From assembly GCF_009770985.1 (NCBI RefSeq), contig NZ_WSRW01000002.1:868001-932000 (forward strand): a DNA stretch of 64,000 bases. Reading direction: 5' to 3'. The translations under genes and the position numbers were made by a program. The notes beneath the pieces were generated by a model. That model saw nothing but the letters and a program-made list of their open reading frames with translations, did not search any database and was not told the DNA's origin. Source of the DNA: Mucilaginibacter lacusdianchii (GTDB taxonomy: Bacteria > Bacteroidota > Bacteroidia > Sphingobacteriales > Sphingobacteriaceae). Every line of letters starts with the position of its first letter. Position 1 is the stretch's first letter. Positions 1-9,482 of this stretch are shown here, piece by piece.

Positions 1-192
1 TCCATGAAAGGTATCAGATCACTACGTGTAAGCGTAACAGGCCAAAACTTAGCGCTGATTACTGGATACAAGGGCTTAGATCCTGAGGTAAATACTAATA
101 AATCAAGAGATAACGTGCCTTCAAGAGGTATTGATTACACCGCTTATCCAAACGCACGCACATTCACTTTGGGTATTAACGCAGGCTTTTAA
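1..192 (+). CDS. SusC/RagA-type TonB-dependent receptor, C-terminal end (partial)
   Basis: The reading frame is open at the left edge, so only the last 63 codons of a larger gene are present. They look like the end of a SusC-family outer-membrane barrel: the segment RVSVTGQNLALITGYKGLDP is the usual last-strand signature, followed by PEVN, a YP-ART-FT strand and a terminal aromatic (GINAGF). SusC proteins are the TonB-driven pores of glycan import systems. The SusD partner starts 12 bp downstream, which supports the call. The substrate cannot be read from this fragment. Confidence 0.9.
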   Translation, partial: SMKGIRSLRVSVTGQNLALITGYKGLDPEVNTNKSRDNVPSRGIDYTAYPNARTFTLGINAGF

Positions 193-204
193 TTTTAAAA
201 GGAC

Positions 205-1740
205 ATGAAAAAATTAAATAAGAAATTATTATTAAGTGCAGGGGCTTTAGCAGTATTTAACCTTAGTTGTACCAAGCTAAATGAAGACCTGTACGGAAGC
301 AAATATGTAGATAAAGGCGGTGCAGCAACCAGCGCCGATTTGGGGGGTGTTTATTCACAATTGAACGGGTTCAACGATCAGGCAAACTGGTACGCACTTT
401 CTGAGCATTCGTCAGACGAGATGATGGGCCCAACTCGCGGAACAGACTGGGACGACTTTGGTACCTGGCGTAAACTGCATCAGCATACCTGGGACCCATC
501 TCACAACCAAATTTATGATACCTGGAACAACCTGAACATTGGCGTATACCGTGCAACCTCGGTAATAGCTAAAGCAGCAGACAATCAAACCAAAGCAGAG
601 GCTAGCTTTTTACGTGCCTTCTTTATGTATTGGGTGGTTGATTTTTACGGACAGCAACCTTTTCGTGAAGTTACTGACGACCCGGATGCCAACCCACGTG
701 TAATGACCCGTAAAGAAGCGACTGATTTCATGATTAAAGATCTGGAATTTGCTATAGCCAATCAAACCACCAAAGATCCGGGAAAGGGTAATAAATATGC
801 TGCCGAATTTTTGCTGGCTAAAATTTACCTGAATAAAGCAGTATTCTATCAAGACCCTGCTACAGCTGCCGGACCATATACCTTTCAAAAAGCCGATATG
901 GACAAGGCGTTAGGCTATTTAAATGATATCATTAACAATGGTGGTTATACCTTAACACCAAACTATTATGATAACTTTAAATGGGATAATACTACAGCCT
1001 CTAAAGAAATCATATTTGCTCGTCAGAATGATCCGAACGTTGGTCAGAATGCAAGTGTAGAGAACCGTACCCGTATGGGCATGCACTACAATACTACCCC
1101 AGATGGTTGGAACGGATTCACTACCCTGGCTGCTTTTTATAACAGCTTTGAGGACAATGATATTCGTAAAAAGTATAACCTGCCGGGCTACACTGACAAA
1201 ACCGGGCACAACGTGGGTTTCCTGGTTGGTCAGCAAAAAAAGTATGACGCACAGGGTAATCTGGTTAACGTGCTTGACCGAAGTGGTAACCCATTGGTAT
1301 TTACACCAAATGTAAATTTGGGTTATGCTACCGAGGCCGAAGGTATCCGGGTAGTTAAGTTTGCACTTAACCCTGCCAACTACGGTCAAAGCGGTAACGA
1401 CTATGTGTTTTTCCGTTTTGCTGATGTACTGCTGATGAAAGCCGAAGCTATTTTGCGTGGCGGCACCGATGCTGCTCAGCCATTAGCATTAGTAAATCAA
1501 ATTCGTGCTAACCGTGGCGCTACGCAGTTGGCCAATCTTGACCTGACAGCACTGTTAGCAGAACGTGGCCGGGAGTTGTACTGGGAATCGTGGAGACGTA
1601 ACGACCTCATCCGCTTTGGGAAATTCAATGATCCGGTTGATCAAAGAGAAACAAAGTCGGCCGGTTATCGTGTAGTTTATCCTATCCCTCAACGCGCGGT
1701 TGACTCCAATCCAAACCTTAAACAAAACTTTGGCTATTAA
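205..1740 (+). CDS. SusD/RagB family nutrient-binding outer-membrane lipoprotein
   Basis: A 511-residue protein of normal SusD length. It starts with a lipoprotein signal whose acylated Cys is residue 22 (FNLSC-TKLNEDLYG). The sequence after the Cys (LNEDLYG, then TSADLGGVYSQLNGF) and the C-terminal block (NQIRANRG, LLAERGRELYWESWRRNDLIRFGKF, YPIPQRAVDSNPNLKQNFGY) are hallmarks of the family. SusD forms the lid over the SusC pore and captures oligosaccharides or peptides at the cell surface. It follows the SusC end directly and must be co-transcribed with it. A strong hairpin terminator lies 23 bp after its stop. Confidence 0.96.
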   Translation: MKKLNKKLLLSAGALAVFNLSCTKLNEDLYGSKYVDKGGAATSADLGGVYSQLNGFNDQANWYALSEHSSDEMMGPTRGTDWDDFGTWRKLHQHTWDPSHNQIYDTWNNLNIGVYRATSVIAKAADNQTKAEASFLRAFFMYWVVDFYGQQPFREVTDDPDANPRVMTRKEATDFMIKDLEFAIANQTTKDPGKGNKYAAEFLLAKIYLNKAVFYQDPATAAGPYTFQKADMDKALGYLNDIINNGGYTLTPNYYDNFKWDNTTASKEIIFARQNDPNVGQNASVENRTRMGMHYNTTPDGWNGFTTLAAFYNSFEDNDIRKKYNLPGYTDKTGHNVGFLVGQQKKYDAQGNLVNVLDRSGNPLVFTPNVNLGYATEAEGIRVVKFALNPANYGQSGNDYVFFRFADVLLMKAEAILRGGTDAAQPLALVNQIRANRGATQLANLDLTALLAERGRELYWESWRRNDLIRFGKFNDPVDQRETKSAGYRVVYPIPQRAVDSNPNLKQNFGY

Positions 1741-1762
1741 TAATAGCCCGTCCCGAATCTTT

Positions 1763-1793
1763 AAACGTAGCGATTTTCATCGCTACGTTTTTC
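1763..1793 (+). terminator. Rho-independent terminator after susD
   Basis: A perfect 11-bp stem (AAACGTAGCGA / TCGCTACGTTT) with a 6-nt loop, whose right arm runs into a T-rich stretch. It lies 23 bp after the SusD stop and 20 bp before the next lipoprotein gene. It probably lowers expression of the two FG-GAP genes relative to susCD. Confidence 0.85.
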
Positions 1794-1810
1794 ATACCTA
1801 TTAATTGTAA

Positions 1811-4800
1811 ATGATTAAGCATTTCAAATACCTGTTGTTATGGTTGCCTTTAATTATCAGTTCTTGTCATTCTCCTTCACCCAATACCCAATTTCAACAA
1901 CTAAACGGCAGTAGTACAGGTATCCTTTTCAGCAACAATCTTACTGATAACAGCGTTACTAATATCTTTTCTTACCGCAACTACTATAATGGCGGTGGTG
2001 TAGCTATAGGCGATGTTAATAATGATGGTTTAAACGATGTTTTCTTTACCGCAAATCAGGGCGATAATAAATTATTTATCAATAAAGGCAACTGGAAGTT
2101 TAAAGATGTAACCCTTCAAGCTGGTGTTAAAGGCAGCAAATACTGGAGCACCGGAGTAACCATGGCAGATGTAAACGGCGATGGTTGGCTGGATATTTAT
2201 GTTTGTAACAGCGGCAACAAATACGGACAAAAAACGGATAACGAGTTGTTTATCAACCAGCGTAACGGCACTTTTAAAGAAGAAGCAGCGCAATATGGTT
2301 TAAACGATAAAGGCCTTTCTACCCATGCCGTTTTTTTTGATTATGATTTAGACGGCGACCTGGATTGCTATGTGCTGAACAATTCCTTCAGACCTATAGG
2401 CACCTTCAACTTTTCTGAAAATTTACGATCTAAAATAGACGAATTAGGCGGCGACCATTTATACCGCAACGATAACGGGCATTTTGTTAATGTTACCCAA
2501 GCTGCTGGTATCTACTCAAGCGATATCGGATTTGGACTGGGCGTATCGGTAGCCGACATCAACCGGGATGGCTATCCGGACATTTATGTGTCCAACGATT
2601 TTTTTGAGCGCGACTACTTGTATATCAATCAGCACAACGGCACATTTAAGGAGAATATACAAAATCAAACCGGTCACCTAAGTTTGGCTTCGATGGGATC
2701 AGACATTGCAGACATAAACAATGACGGCTTGCTTGATATTTTTACTACCGAAATGCTTCCTGAAAGCGACGCCAGACTCAAAAGCATAACTTCTTATGAA
2801 TCATACGATGTAGTAAAGCTAAAGCAAAAAGACGGCTATTACAATCAATATATGCAAAACTGCCTACAATTGAATAACGGCGATGGCACATTTTCTGAAG
2901 TTGCTTTTTACGCCGGAATTGCAGCCACCGACTGGAGTTGGGGTGCCTTGGCATTTGACATGGATAATGACGGATGGAAAGATTATTTAATTTGTAACGG
3001 CATTTACAAAGACCTCACCAACCAAGATTATATAGAGTATCTGGCCAATGAAGATAATCTTAAAAAGATTCAAGATGGAAAGCGTTTTAAGTATCAGGAA
3101 TTTGTATCCAAAATACCTTCTGTGCCTGTATCCAGTTATGCTTTTATAAACAACCACAACCTTACCTTTAAAGACAAAACAGCCGAATTAGGCCTCAATG
3201 AACCTGGTTTTAGTAATGGTGCAGCCTATGGCGATCTGGACAATGACGGTGACCTGGACTTGATAGTTAACCGGGTAAACATGCCGGCGGGAGTTTATTG
3301 CAACCATGCCGAAAAGCTTAAAAACGCCTCACTTAAAATCAGTTTAAAGGGTGATGGTAAAAATGCTTTTGGCGTCGGCGCAACTGTTAAGGTATGGGCG
3401 GCAGGGCAAGAGTTGCTTTTTTATCACCAGCCCGCCCGGGGTTTTGAAAGTAGCACCTCTCCTAACCTGCTGTGCATGGGCATAGGCAAGGCCCAAAAAG
3501 CCGATTCTGTTAAAGTGATATGGCCAAACGGCAAAACACAAACCCTTGTAAATGTACCAGCCGGCAAGCTGATCACTTTAAACATAAAAAATGCCACCAT
3601 CAAACAACCAGAAGTACAAACTAAACACCCAACACTTTTCACCGAGGTTTCTAAACAACTATTTGATTCTATACCCCGACATCATGAAGACGATTTTGTT
3701 GACTTTGACCGCGAACGCTTAACGTTGCAAATGCTGTCGACAGAAAATCCCTATATCGTTACCGGCGATTTGAACAACGACAAGCTAACCGACTTTTACT
3801 TCAGCGCTTCGGCAGGTCATCCGGCCTGCATCTATTTTCAGCAACAGAACGGACGTTATAAGCCTTACATTCCCGACGACTTTAAAAAGCAGGATTACCT
3901 GGAATGTGCAGGCGCAGTTATTGGCGACTTTGACAAAGATGGCGACCAGGATTTAATGATTGCATTCGGCGGCAACCAGGAAGAACCTGACTCACATGTA
4001 ATGAAACCACGCTTTTACGAAAATGACGGGCACGGACGCTTTAGTTGGAACAGGCAAAAATCGCCGTCCTGCACCGTTAATGCATCGGTAGTGGTAAAAA
4101 GCGATTATGACCATGATGGTGATGAAGACATTTTTATCGGCGGACGCAGCGTGCCCGGCTTATATGGCTGTTCACCTTCATCCTACCTGCTTCAAAACGA
4201 TGGACATGGAAATTTTAAAGATGTAAGCACTCAGGTGTTTGGTGATACCCACTTGGGCATGGTAACCAGCGCCCAATGGGCCGACCTGGATAAAAACGGG
4301 TACGATGATCTTATTGTAGCCGGTAACTGGATGGGTATCCGCATATTCAAAAACACAAGCGGGCATTTTAAAACAGATAATAGCTTGAATAATTATAAAG
4401 GTTGGTGGAGCAGTATTGCAACAGATGACATTAACGGCGATGGTTACCCGGATATAATAGCTGGGAACCTGGGTTTAAACAGCAAGTTCAGGGCATCAAC
4501 TACAGAACCGATGCGCATTTTTATAAAAGACTTTGATGGAAATGGCACCAAAGAATGTATCGCTTCCATCTACCGTCATGACCATCAGTCGTATGTATTT
4601 CACATGCGACCAGACCTGGTAGCGCAGATGCCCATATTTAAAAAGAAGTATCTTAGATACGAGGACTATGCAGGCAAGCCCTTTCAAGATATTTTTCCTG
4701 ATGACGACCTTAAAGATGCAGAAAAGCATGAGATCAATACGCTCGCATCATCGGTATTTATCAACAACAAGGGTACTGGGTTTACTTATAAACCACTACC

Positions 4801-5110
4801 TGCAAACGCACAATTTGCTCCAGTAAACACGATAATTGTTGACGATAATGAGCACTTGAAAACTAAAAGCCTAATATTGGCCGGCAACTTTTATGACTTT
4901 AAACCCGAGGTAGGAAGATTGGATGCCAGCTACACAACTACCTATGTATACAAAGACGGAAATTTCAAATATGTCCCTTCCCTGCAAAGCGGCATTTGTA
5001 TTAAAGGACAGGTGCGATCATCAGCCATAATATCTAACGCATCCGGCAAAAAAACTTATCTTTTTGGATTGAATGACGACCGCTTGTATGCTTACAAACC
5101 TAACTATTGA
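1811..5110 (+). CDS. FG-GAP/VCBS-repeat lipoprotein with ASPIC/UnbV domain, copy 1
   Basis: A 1099-residue lipoprotein with Cys19 after a hydrophobic signal (LPLIISSC). It carries many calcium-binding FG-GAP/VCBS blades of the D-x-N-x-DG-x-D type (for example GDVNNDGLNDVFF, ADVNGDGWLDIYV, GDLDNDGDLDLIV, GDFDKDGDQDLMI), arranged as two propeller-like halves. Between them, at about residues 500-595, is an ASPIC/UnbV-type segment (GVGATVKVWAAG, SVKVIWPNGKTQTL). Such proteins commonly sit beside SusCD pairs in Bacteroidota and are thought to be surface-exposed carbohydrate-binding or adhesion factors; the exact role is unknown. It is followed after 19 bp by a paralogue of nearly the same size and order. 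Confidence 0.9.
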   Translation: MIKHFKYLLLWLPLIISSCHSPSPNTQFQQLNGSSTGILFSNNLTDNSVTNIFSYRNYYNGGGVAIGDVNNDGLNDVFFTANQGDNKLFINKGNWKFKDVTLQAGVKGSKYWSTGVTMADVNGDGWLDIYVCNSGNKYGQKTDNELFINQRNGTFKEEAAQYGLNDKGLSTHAVFFDYDLDGDLDCYVLNNSFRPIGTFNFSENLRSKIDELGGDHLYRNDNGHFVNVTQAAGIYSSDIGFGLGVSVADINRDGYPDIYVSNDFFERDYLYINQHNGTFKENIQNQTGHLSLASMGSDIADINNDGLLDIFTTEMLPESDARLKSITSYESYDVVKLKQKDGYYNQYMQNCLQLNNGDGTFSEVAFYAGIAATDWSWGALAFDMDNDGWKDYLICNGIYKDLTNQDYIEYLANEDNLKKIQDGKRFKYQEFVSKIPSVPVSSYAFINNHNLTFKDKTAELGLNEPGFSNGAAYGDLDNDGDLDLIVNRVNMPAGVYCNHAEKLKNASLKISLKGDGKNAFGVGATVKVWAAGQELLFYHQPARGFESSTSPNLLCMGIGKAQKADSVKVIWPNGKTQTLVNVPAGKLITLNIKNATIKQPEVQTKHPTLFTEVSKQLFDSIPRHHEDDFVDFDRERLTLQMLSTENPYIVTGDLNNDKLTDFYFSASAGHPACIYFQQQNGRYKPYIPDDFKKQDYLECAGAVIGDFDKDGDQDLMIAFGGNQEEPDSHVMKPRFYENDGHGRFSWNRQKSPSCTVNASVVVKSDYDHDGDEDIFIGGRSVPGLYGCSPSSYLLQNDGHGNFKDVSTQVFGDTHLGMVTSAQWADLDKNGYDDLIVAGNWMGIRIFKNTSGHFKTDNSLNNYKGWWSSIATDDINGDGYPDIIAGNLGLNSKFRASTTEPMRIFIKDFDGNGTKECIASIYRHDHQSYVFHMRPDLVAQMPIFKKKYLRYEDYAGKPFQDIFPDDDLKDAEKHEINTLASSVFINNKGTGFTYKPLPANAQFAPVNTIIVDDNEHLKTKSLILAGNFYDFKPEVGRLDASYTTTYVYKDGNFKYVPSLQSGICIKGQVRSSAIISNASGKKTYLFGLNDDRLYAYKPNY

Positions 5111-5129
5111 TGTTGCTTAAATCACCAAT

Positions 5130-8100
5130 ATGAGCCTTAAACCCTTTTTATATTTTAATAAACTGCTGCTTTTAGTAACGCTACTAACCCTATTATTAGG
5201 CGCATGCAAACATCAGCCGGAGGGGCCTCATACTTTCGAAAAGGTTGATCCGTCGGTATCCAACGTGCGGTTCGCCAATAACATTACAGAAACAGACTCA
5301 TTAAACATACTGGATTACCTGTATTTCTATAACGGCGCAGGAGTGGCCAGTGCAGATTTTAACCGCGACGGATTGCAGGACCTTTATTTCGTATCCAACC
5401 AGGAATCGAACAAACTATACCTCAATAAAGGAAATTTAAAATTTCAGGACGTAACTGAAAAGGCTCGGGTAGCCGGTAATGGCAATTGGAAAACCGGCGT
5501 AACCATTGTAGATATTAACAATGATGGATTTCCGGACATATATCTTTCCGTTGTATCAGGATATAAAAGCTTTACAGGGGCCAACCAGCTGTACATCAAT
5601 AACGGCGACATGACCTTTACTGAAAGTGCCGCCAAATATGGTATCGACTTTAAGGGCCTTTCTACACAGGCTGCGTTTTTTGATTATGATAAAGATGGAG
5701 ACCTAGACTTATTTATACTGACACACTCCGTGCACAGTAACGAATCTTACGGCGATTCAACCGCCCGGTTTAAATACAACTACGCCGCCGGCGATCACCT
5801 GTTGCGTAATGACAAGGGCCACTTTACCGAAGTAACACAACAAGCCGGCATTTACGCTTCGGCTATTGGCTACGGCTTAGGTATTAGCATTGGCGATTTG
5901 AACAACGACGGCTGGGACGACATATATGTGTCCAACGACTTTTTCGAGCATGATTATTATTACGTCAACCAGCACAACGGCACCTTTAAAGAGCAAATGA
6001 AAAGCGCGTTTGGCCATACCAGTTTATTCTCGATGGGCAACGCCATTAGCGATATTAATAAAGACGGCGCGTTAGATGTGGTTACCACAGATATGCTACC
6101 GGAAGATCTACAACAGTTGAAATCTTCTATCAACGATGAATCATTGGATATTTATAACCAGGAAGTAAAAGCCGGCTTTTATTATCAATACTCTAAAAAC
6201 TGCCTGCAGTTGAATGTGGGCAACGGCAATAAGTTTATTGATGTTGGCTTATATGCCGGGGTTTCTGCAACAGATTGGACGTGGTCGCCTTTGTCGCAAG
6301 ACTTTGACATGGATGGTTATAAAGATTTATTTTTTTCAAACGGTATAAAAAAACGTCTTACCGACCTCGACTATTTAAAATATCTAGGCACCCCATCAGT
6401 GCAACGAGTTGGCACAAACAAAAAGTTCGATCAAGATAAAATAAACCACATGCCGGATGGAAAAGTGCACAGCTATTTGTACAAAGGCAATAAGCAACTT
6501 AAATATGCCGATGTTTCATCAAGCAATGATATGCGGGATACTGCCTCATCTGCCGGGGCAGTAGCGGTTGACCTGGACAATGACGGTGACTTAGAAATTG
6601 TAACTAACAACTCAAATGAACCTGCTTTTATTTACAAAAACACAACGATAAACCCCGGCGGGCCCGTTAAACATTCATATATTACTTACCAGGCAAATTA
6701 TAAAGGCGATAACCGCAAAGGCATAGGCACCAAGCTTTATTTGAAATCGCAAAAATCATTAGATCATCAGGAGTTTCAAACCACAACGGCTTTTCAAAGC
6801 AATCAGCCCGACCGATTATTGTTCACATTTTCAGATAATGATAAACCCGAACAGTTGCTTATAGTATGGCCTGATAACTCTTATCAAATTGAAACTACCT
6901 TTAAGTTAAACAAGCCCAACAAGGTTACTTATCATGCCGACAAAGTATTGCACACCCCCGATATTGCAAGTGTTATTACCCAGTTTGTAAATGGCAGTGC
7001 CAGTTTTAATAGTAAGCCTGTAAAAACAGTTCAATTAGCACAGTTAAACCTCAACGAAACTCCCGATTTTAATTACGCTTACCTATTACCGCACAACTAC
7101 CTGCCGCACACACCCGCTGTAGCCGTAACAGACATTGATAACGACGGTAATGACGACATTTATATAGGTGGCATGGCTGGCGATGAAAAGTATCTATTAA
7201 TTGCCGATGGTAACGGAAATTACCGCAAAAACGTTCCGGCCGCATTTGCATCATTTACAAATATTGCAGACGCTGAGGCGAAATGGTGCGATGTTAATAA
7301 CGACAAACGGCCCGACCTTATAGTGCTAAGCAGTAATCATCCCTTTGCCGACAGCAGCAGCTTGGTGCAGCCACGACTGTTTGTTAACAAAGGGAATTTT
7401 CAGTTTGAGTACATCCCCCTACCGCAAATCAGTAAGCAAACTTCCGGTATAACAACGTTTGATATTAATGGAGATGGGTTGAAAGATATTTTGCTGCATG
7501 GCAGTATTTCATTCCGAAATTATACGGCAAAGCGCCCCTCTGTTTTATTACTCAATAAAGGTAATGGCCAGTTTCAGGTGGCTCCAAACCATATCTATTC
7601 AGAACTTAGGAATATACCTTTTATAAAAGATATTGCCGTAGCTGACGTAGATGGTGACGGACGGGATGACCTGGCAGTTGCTGCGGAATGGCAACCGCCG
7701 ATGATATTTTTAAACAAAAACAACAAGTTAGTAAGATTGAATTTGCCCGCGCTGAAAAACCTGTCGGGATGGTGGCAATCCATAATGGTTGCAGACGTTG
7801 ATCATGATGGCAAGCAAGATGTAATAGCCGGCAATTGGGGAGTGAACAACAAGTATAACGTAGCACCCGACAGACCACTTTACGCCTACAATCAGGACCT
7901 GGACAATGATGAAAAACCAGATTTGATTTTATCGTACAATCATCATGGAAAGTATTACCCGTTCAGGCCTAAAAATGATTTGGAACAAGAACTCCCTTAC
8001 CTGAAAAAAGAATGGTTGAGTTATCGCAAAATGAGTGATAAAACTACCGAAGAGATTTTTGGCAATAAGCTAAATTTAAACGATCGGCTGGAAGCGAAAA

Positions 8101-8495
8101 CGTTCAAAACTATTGTCATATCCGACATTATGCATACGGCAAAAGTTACGGAGCTGCCGTGGCTGTATCAGCAGGCACCCATAAAAAACATTAGGCAAAC
8201 GGCCAAAAACGAAATTTTGCTTAACGGATACTTCTCGGGCGTAGTTCCGTTTGAGGGCAGATACGATGCGCTAGGGCTTGCCTGTGCAACTTATAACAAC
8301 AAGACCAAAACGTTGTCTGCGCCTGTTTACTGGGTAAACCCGCAAACCAACTTTCAGGAACTGGAAAACCTTCAGCCAATTAGAAACAGAGGCCGAAGTA
8401 ACTTTTTGGCCGTAACATATGATGGTAAAGTATTGCTCATTTCGGAACAGAATCAAAAAAGCAACTTTATAGCACAGGGCAGCAAATACGAGTAA
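5130..8495 (+). CDS. FG-GAP/VCBS-repeat lipoprotein with ASPIC/UnbV-like segment, copy 2
   Basis: A 1121-residue lipoprotein (LTLLLGAC, Cys26) built like the gene before it: N-terminal FG-GAP blades (ASADFNRDGLQDLYF, VDINNDGFPDIYL, GDLNNDGWDDIYV), a central UnbV-like block with VWPDNSYQ near residue 580, and C-terminal blades (TDIDNDGNDDIYI, ADVDGDGRDDLAV, ADVDHDGKQDVIA). Shared phrases such as IYVSNDFFE-D and QHNGTFKE mark the two as an ancient tandem duplication. The 19-bp gap indicates co-transcription. Its last 29 bp overlap the 3' end of the opposite-strand gene that follows. Confidence 0.9.
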   Translation: MSLKPFLYFNKLLLLVTLLTLLLGACKHQPEGPHTFEKVDPSVSNVRFANNITETDSLNILDYLYFYNGAGVASADFNRDGLQDLYFVSNQESNKLYLNKGNLKFQDVTEKARVAGNGNWKTGVTIVDINNDGFPDIYLSVVSGYKSFTGANQLYINNGDMTFTESAAKYGIDFKGLSTQAAFFDYDKDGDLDLFILTHSVHSNESYGDSTARFKYNYAAGDHLLRNDKGHFTEVTQQAGIYASAIGYGLGISIGDLNNDGWDDIYVSNDFFEHDYYYVNQHNGTFKEQMKSAFGHTSLFSMGNAISDINKDGALDVVTTDMLPEDLQQLKSSINDESLDIYNQEVKAGFYYQYSKNCLQLNVGNGNKFIDVGLYAGVSATDWTWSPLSQDFDMDGYKDLFFSNGIKKRLTDLDYLKYLGTPSVQRVGTNKKFDQDKINHMPDGKVHSYLYKGNKQLKYADVSSSNDMRDTASSAGAVAVDLDNDGDLEIVTNNSNEPAFIYKNTTINPGGPVKHSYITYQANYKGDNRKGIGTKLYLKSQKSLDHQEFQTTTAFQSNQPDRLLFTFSDNDKPEQLLIVWPDNSYQIETTFKLNKPNKVTYHADKVLHTPDIASVITQFVNGSASFNSKPVKTVQLAQLNLNETPDFNYAYLLPHNYLPHTPAVAVTDIDNDGNDDIYIGGMAGDEKYLLIADGNGNYRKNVPAAFASFTNIADAEAKWCDVNNDKRPDLIVLSSNHPFADSSSLVQPRLFVNKGNFQFEYIPLPQISKQTSGITTFDINGDGLKDILLHGSISFRNYTAKRPSVLLLNKGNGQFQVAPNHIYSELRNIPFIKDIAVADVDGDGRDDLAVAAEWQPPMIFLNKNNKLVRLNLPALKNLSGWWQSIMVADVDHDGKQDVIAGNWGVNNKYNVAPDRPLYAYNQDLDNDEKPDLILSYNHHGKYYPFRPKNDLEQELPYLKKEWLSYRKMSDKTTEEIFGNKLNLNDRLEAKTFKTIVISDIMHTAKVTELPWLYQQAPIKNIRQTAKNEILLNGYFSGVVPFEGRYDALGLACATYNNKTKTLSAPVYWVNPQTNFQELENLQPIRNRGRSNFLAVTYDGKVLLISEQNQKSNFIAQGSKYE

Positions 8496-9372
8496 CCCAT
8501 TTACTGGTATCCGGCACGGTAGCACGGTCGGTTATCAGTTCTTCGTAAGGAATAGCAGGTGCTGTATAGTTATTATCTCTCATATAAACAGACAGTTGGG
8601 CAAGTGCATTATTAACACTATTATCACCTCCTTTAACTTGAACAGTTAGAATATTGGCATGATACACCAGCTTTTTGATATAAACATCTTTACCTGCACT
8701 TACCCATTTATTTACGGGTATAGCCAACGAGGTTAGATATTGCTTATCATTAAGTTGTGTTATATTTAACATCGGGTAACTAACCTGCTTGGCTTGGTGA
8801 GCACTGGCGTATGCTTTTAAAGTGCTTAGTTTTTCATAAATTTCTTTTACCGTTAAAGGAACTTTGCTTGTACGTTTGGTGGACAGTAATATCGAATCTT
8901 CAATTCTGGCTTTTTGTACGTGAATGCCATATACATGCCGGTCATCTTCTAAAAACAGCTTACTGTTGGTTAATACATAGTCTATTTGCTGCGCTATCTT
9001 ATCTCGATTTTGATAGCGTAAAATTCTTTTTACCGGGTTTAAACCGGTCGTTAATACACCATCCCAGTTAAGGTCAATACCCTTACTATCTTTAATGGTG
9101 TAACTTACTGTGCTTGGCAAAGTAACATTATCAGCCACAAAACGACCGGCTACCTCACTCACCGTATTTTTTTGCATTGTAAATTTCTGACTGGCATCAG
9201 GCCACCATTTACTCCACTTTTTATAATGCATTACGTATTTCATCACTGCTTGTTCGGTTGTGTAAACCCTTACCTGCCGATGTATTTTTATATAAGGTGG
9301 AATAAGAACATAGGTAAGAATAGTAACAACTAAAACGAGCAGGATAATAAACGCCACTAACTTTTTTGTCAT
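8467..9372 (-). CDS. Membrane-anchored SRPBCC / GyrI-like effector-binding-domain protein
   Basis: A 301-residue protein with one N-terminal membrane segment (LVAFIILLVLVVTILTYVLI, about residues 5-24) and a predicted extracytoplasmic remainder. Residues 30-140 resemble an SRPBCC/START-type fold (WSKWWPD, then a beta-rich stretch). The rest resembles the GyrI/AraC-type effector-binding domain, with IPYEELITDRATVPDTSKWVT at the end. Proteins with this layout are common in Sphingobacteriaceae without known function. It converges on the FG-GAP gene with a 29-bp overlap and is divergent from the GH65 gene. The assignment rests on general fold features, not a strong motif. Confidence 0.65.
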   Translation of the reverse strand: MTKKLVAFIILLVLVVTILTYVLIPPYIKIHRQVRVYTTEQAVMKYVMHYKKWSKWWPDASQKFTMQKNTVSEVAGRFVADNVTLPSTVSYTIKDSKGIDLNWDGVLTTGLNPVKRILRYQNRDKIAQQIDYVLTNSKLFLEDDRHVYGIHVQKARIEDSILLSTKRTSKVPLTVKEIYEKLSTLKAYASAHQAKQVSYPMLNITQLNDKQYLTSLAIPVNKWVSAGKDVYIKKLVYHANILTVQVKGGDNSVNNALAQLSVYMRDNNYTAPAIPYEELITDRATVPDTSKWVTRICCPVL

Positions 9373-9482
9373 CTTAATTAAGGTAAAAATTGGTTTTACA
9401 AGTTATTAAAAAAGTAATTGACAGATAAGTATTTCATTAGCAAGTTTTCATAATTACTTTTTTGTATTTTTAAATACCAATT

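Noticed and set aside
952..1389. 145-codon minus-strand frame
   Set aside because: Lies wholly inside the susD gene, with composition typical of an antisense shadow and no motif.
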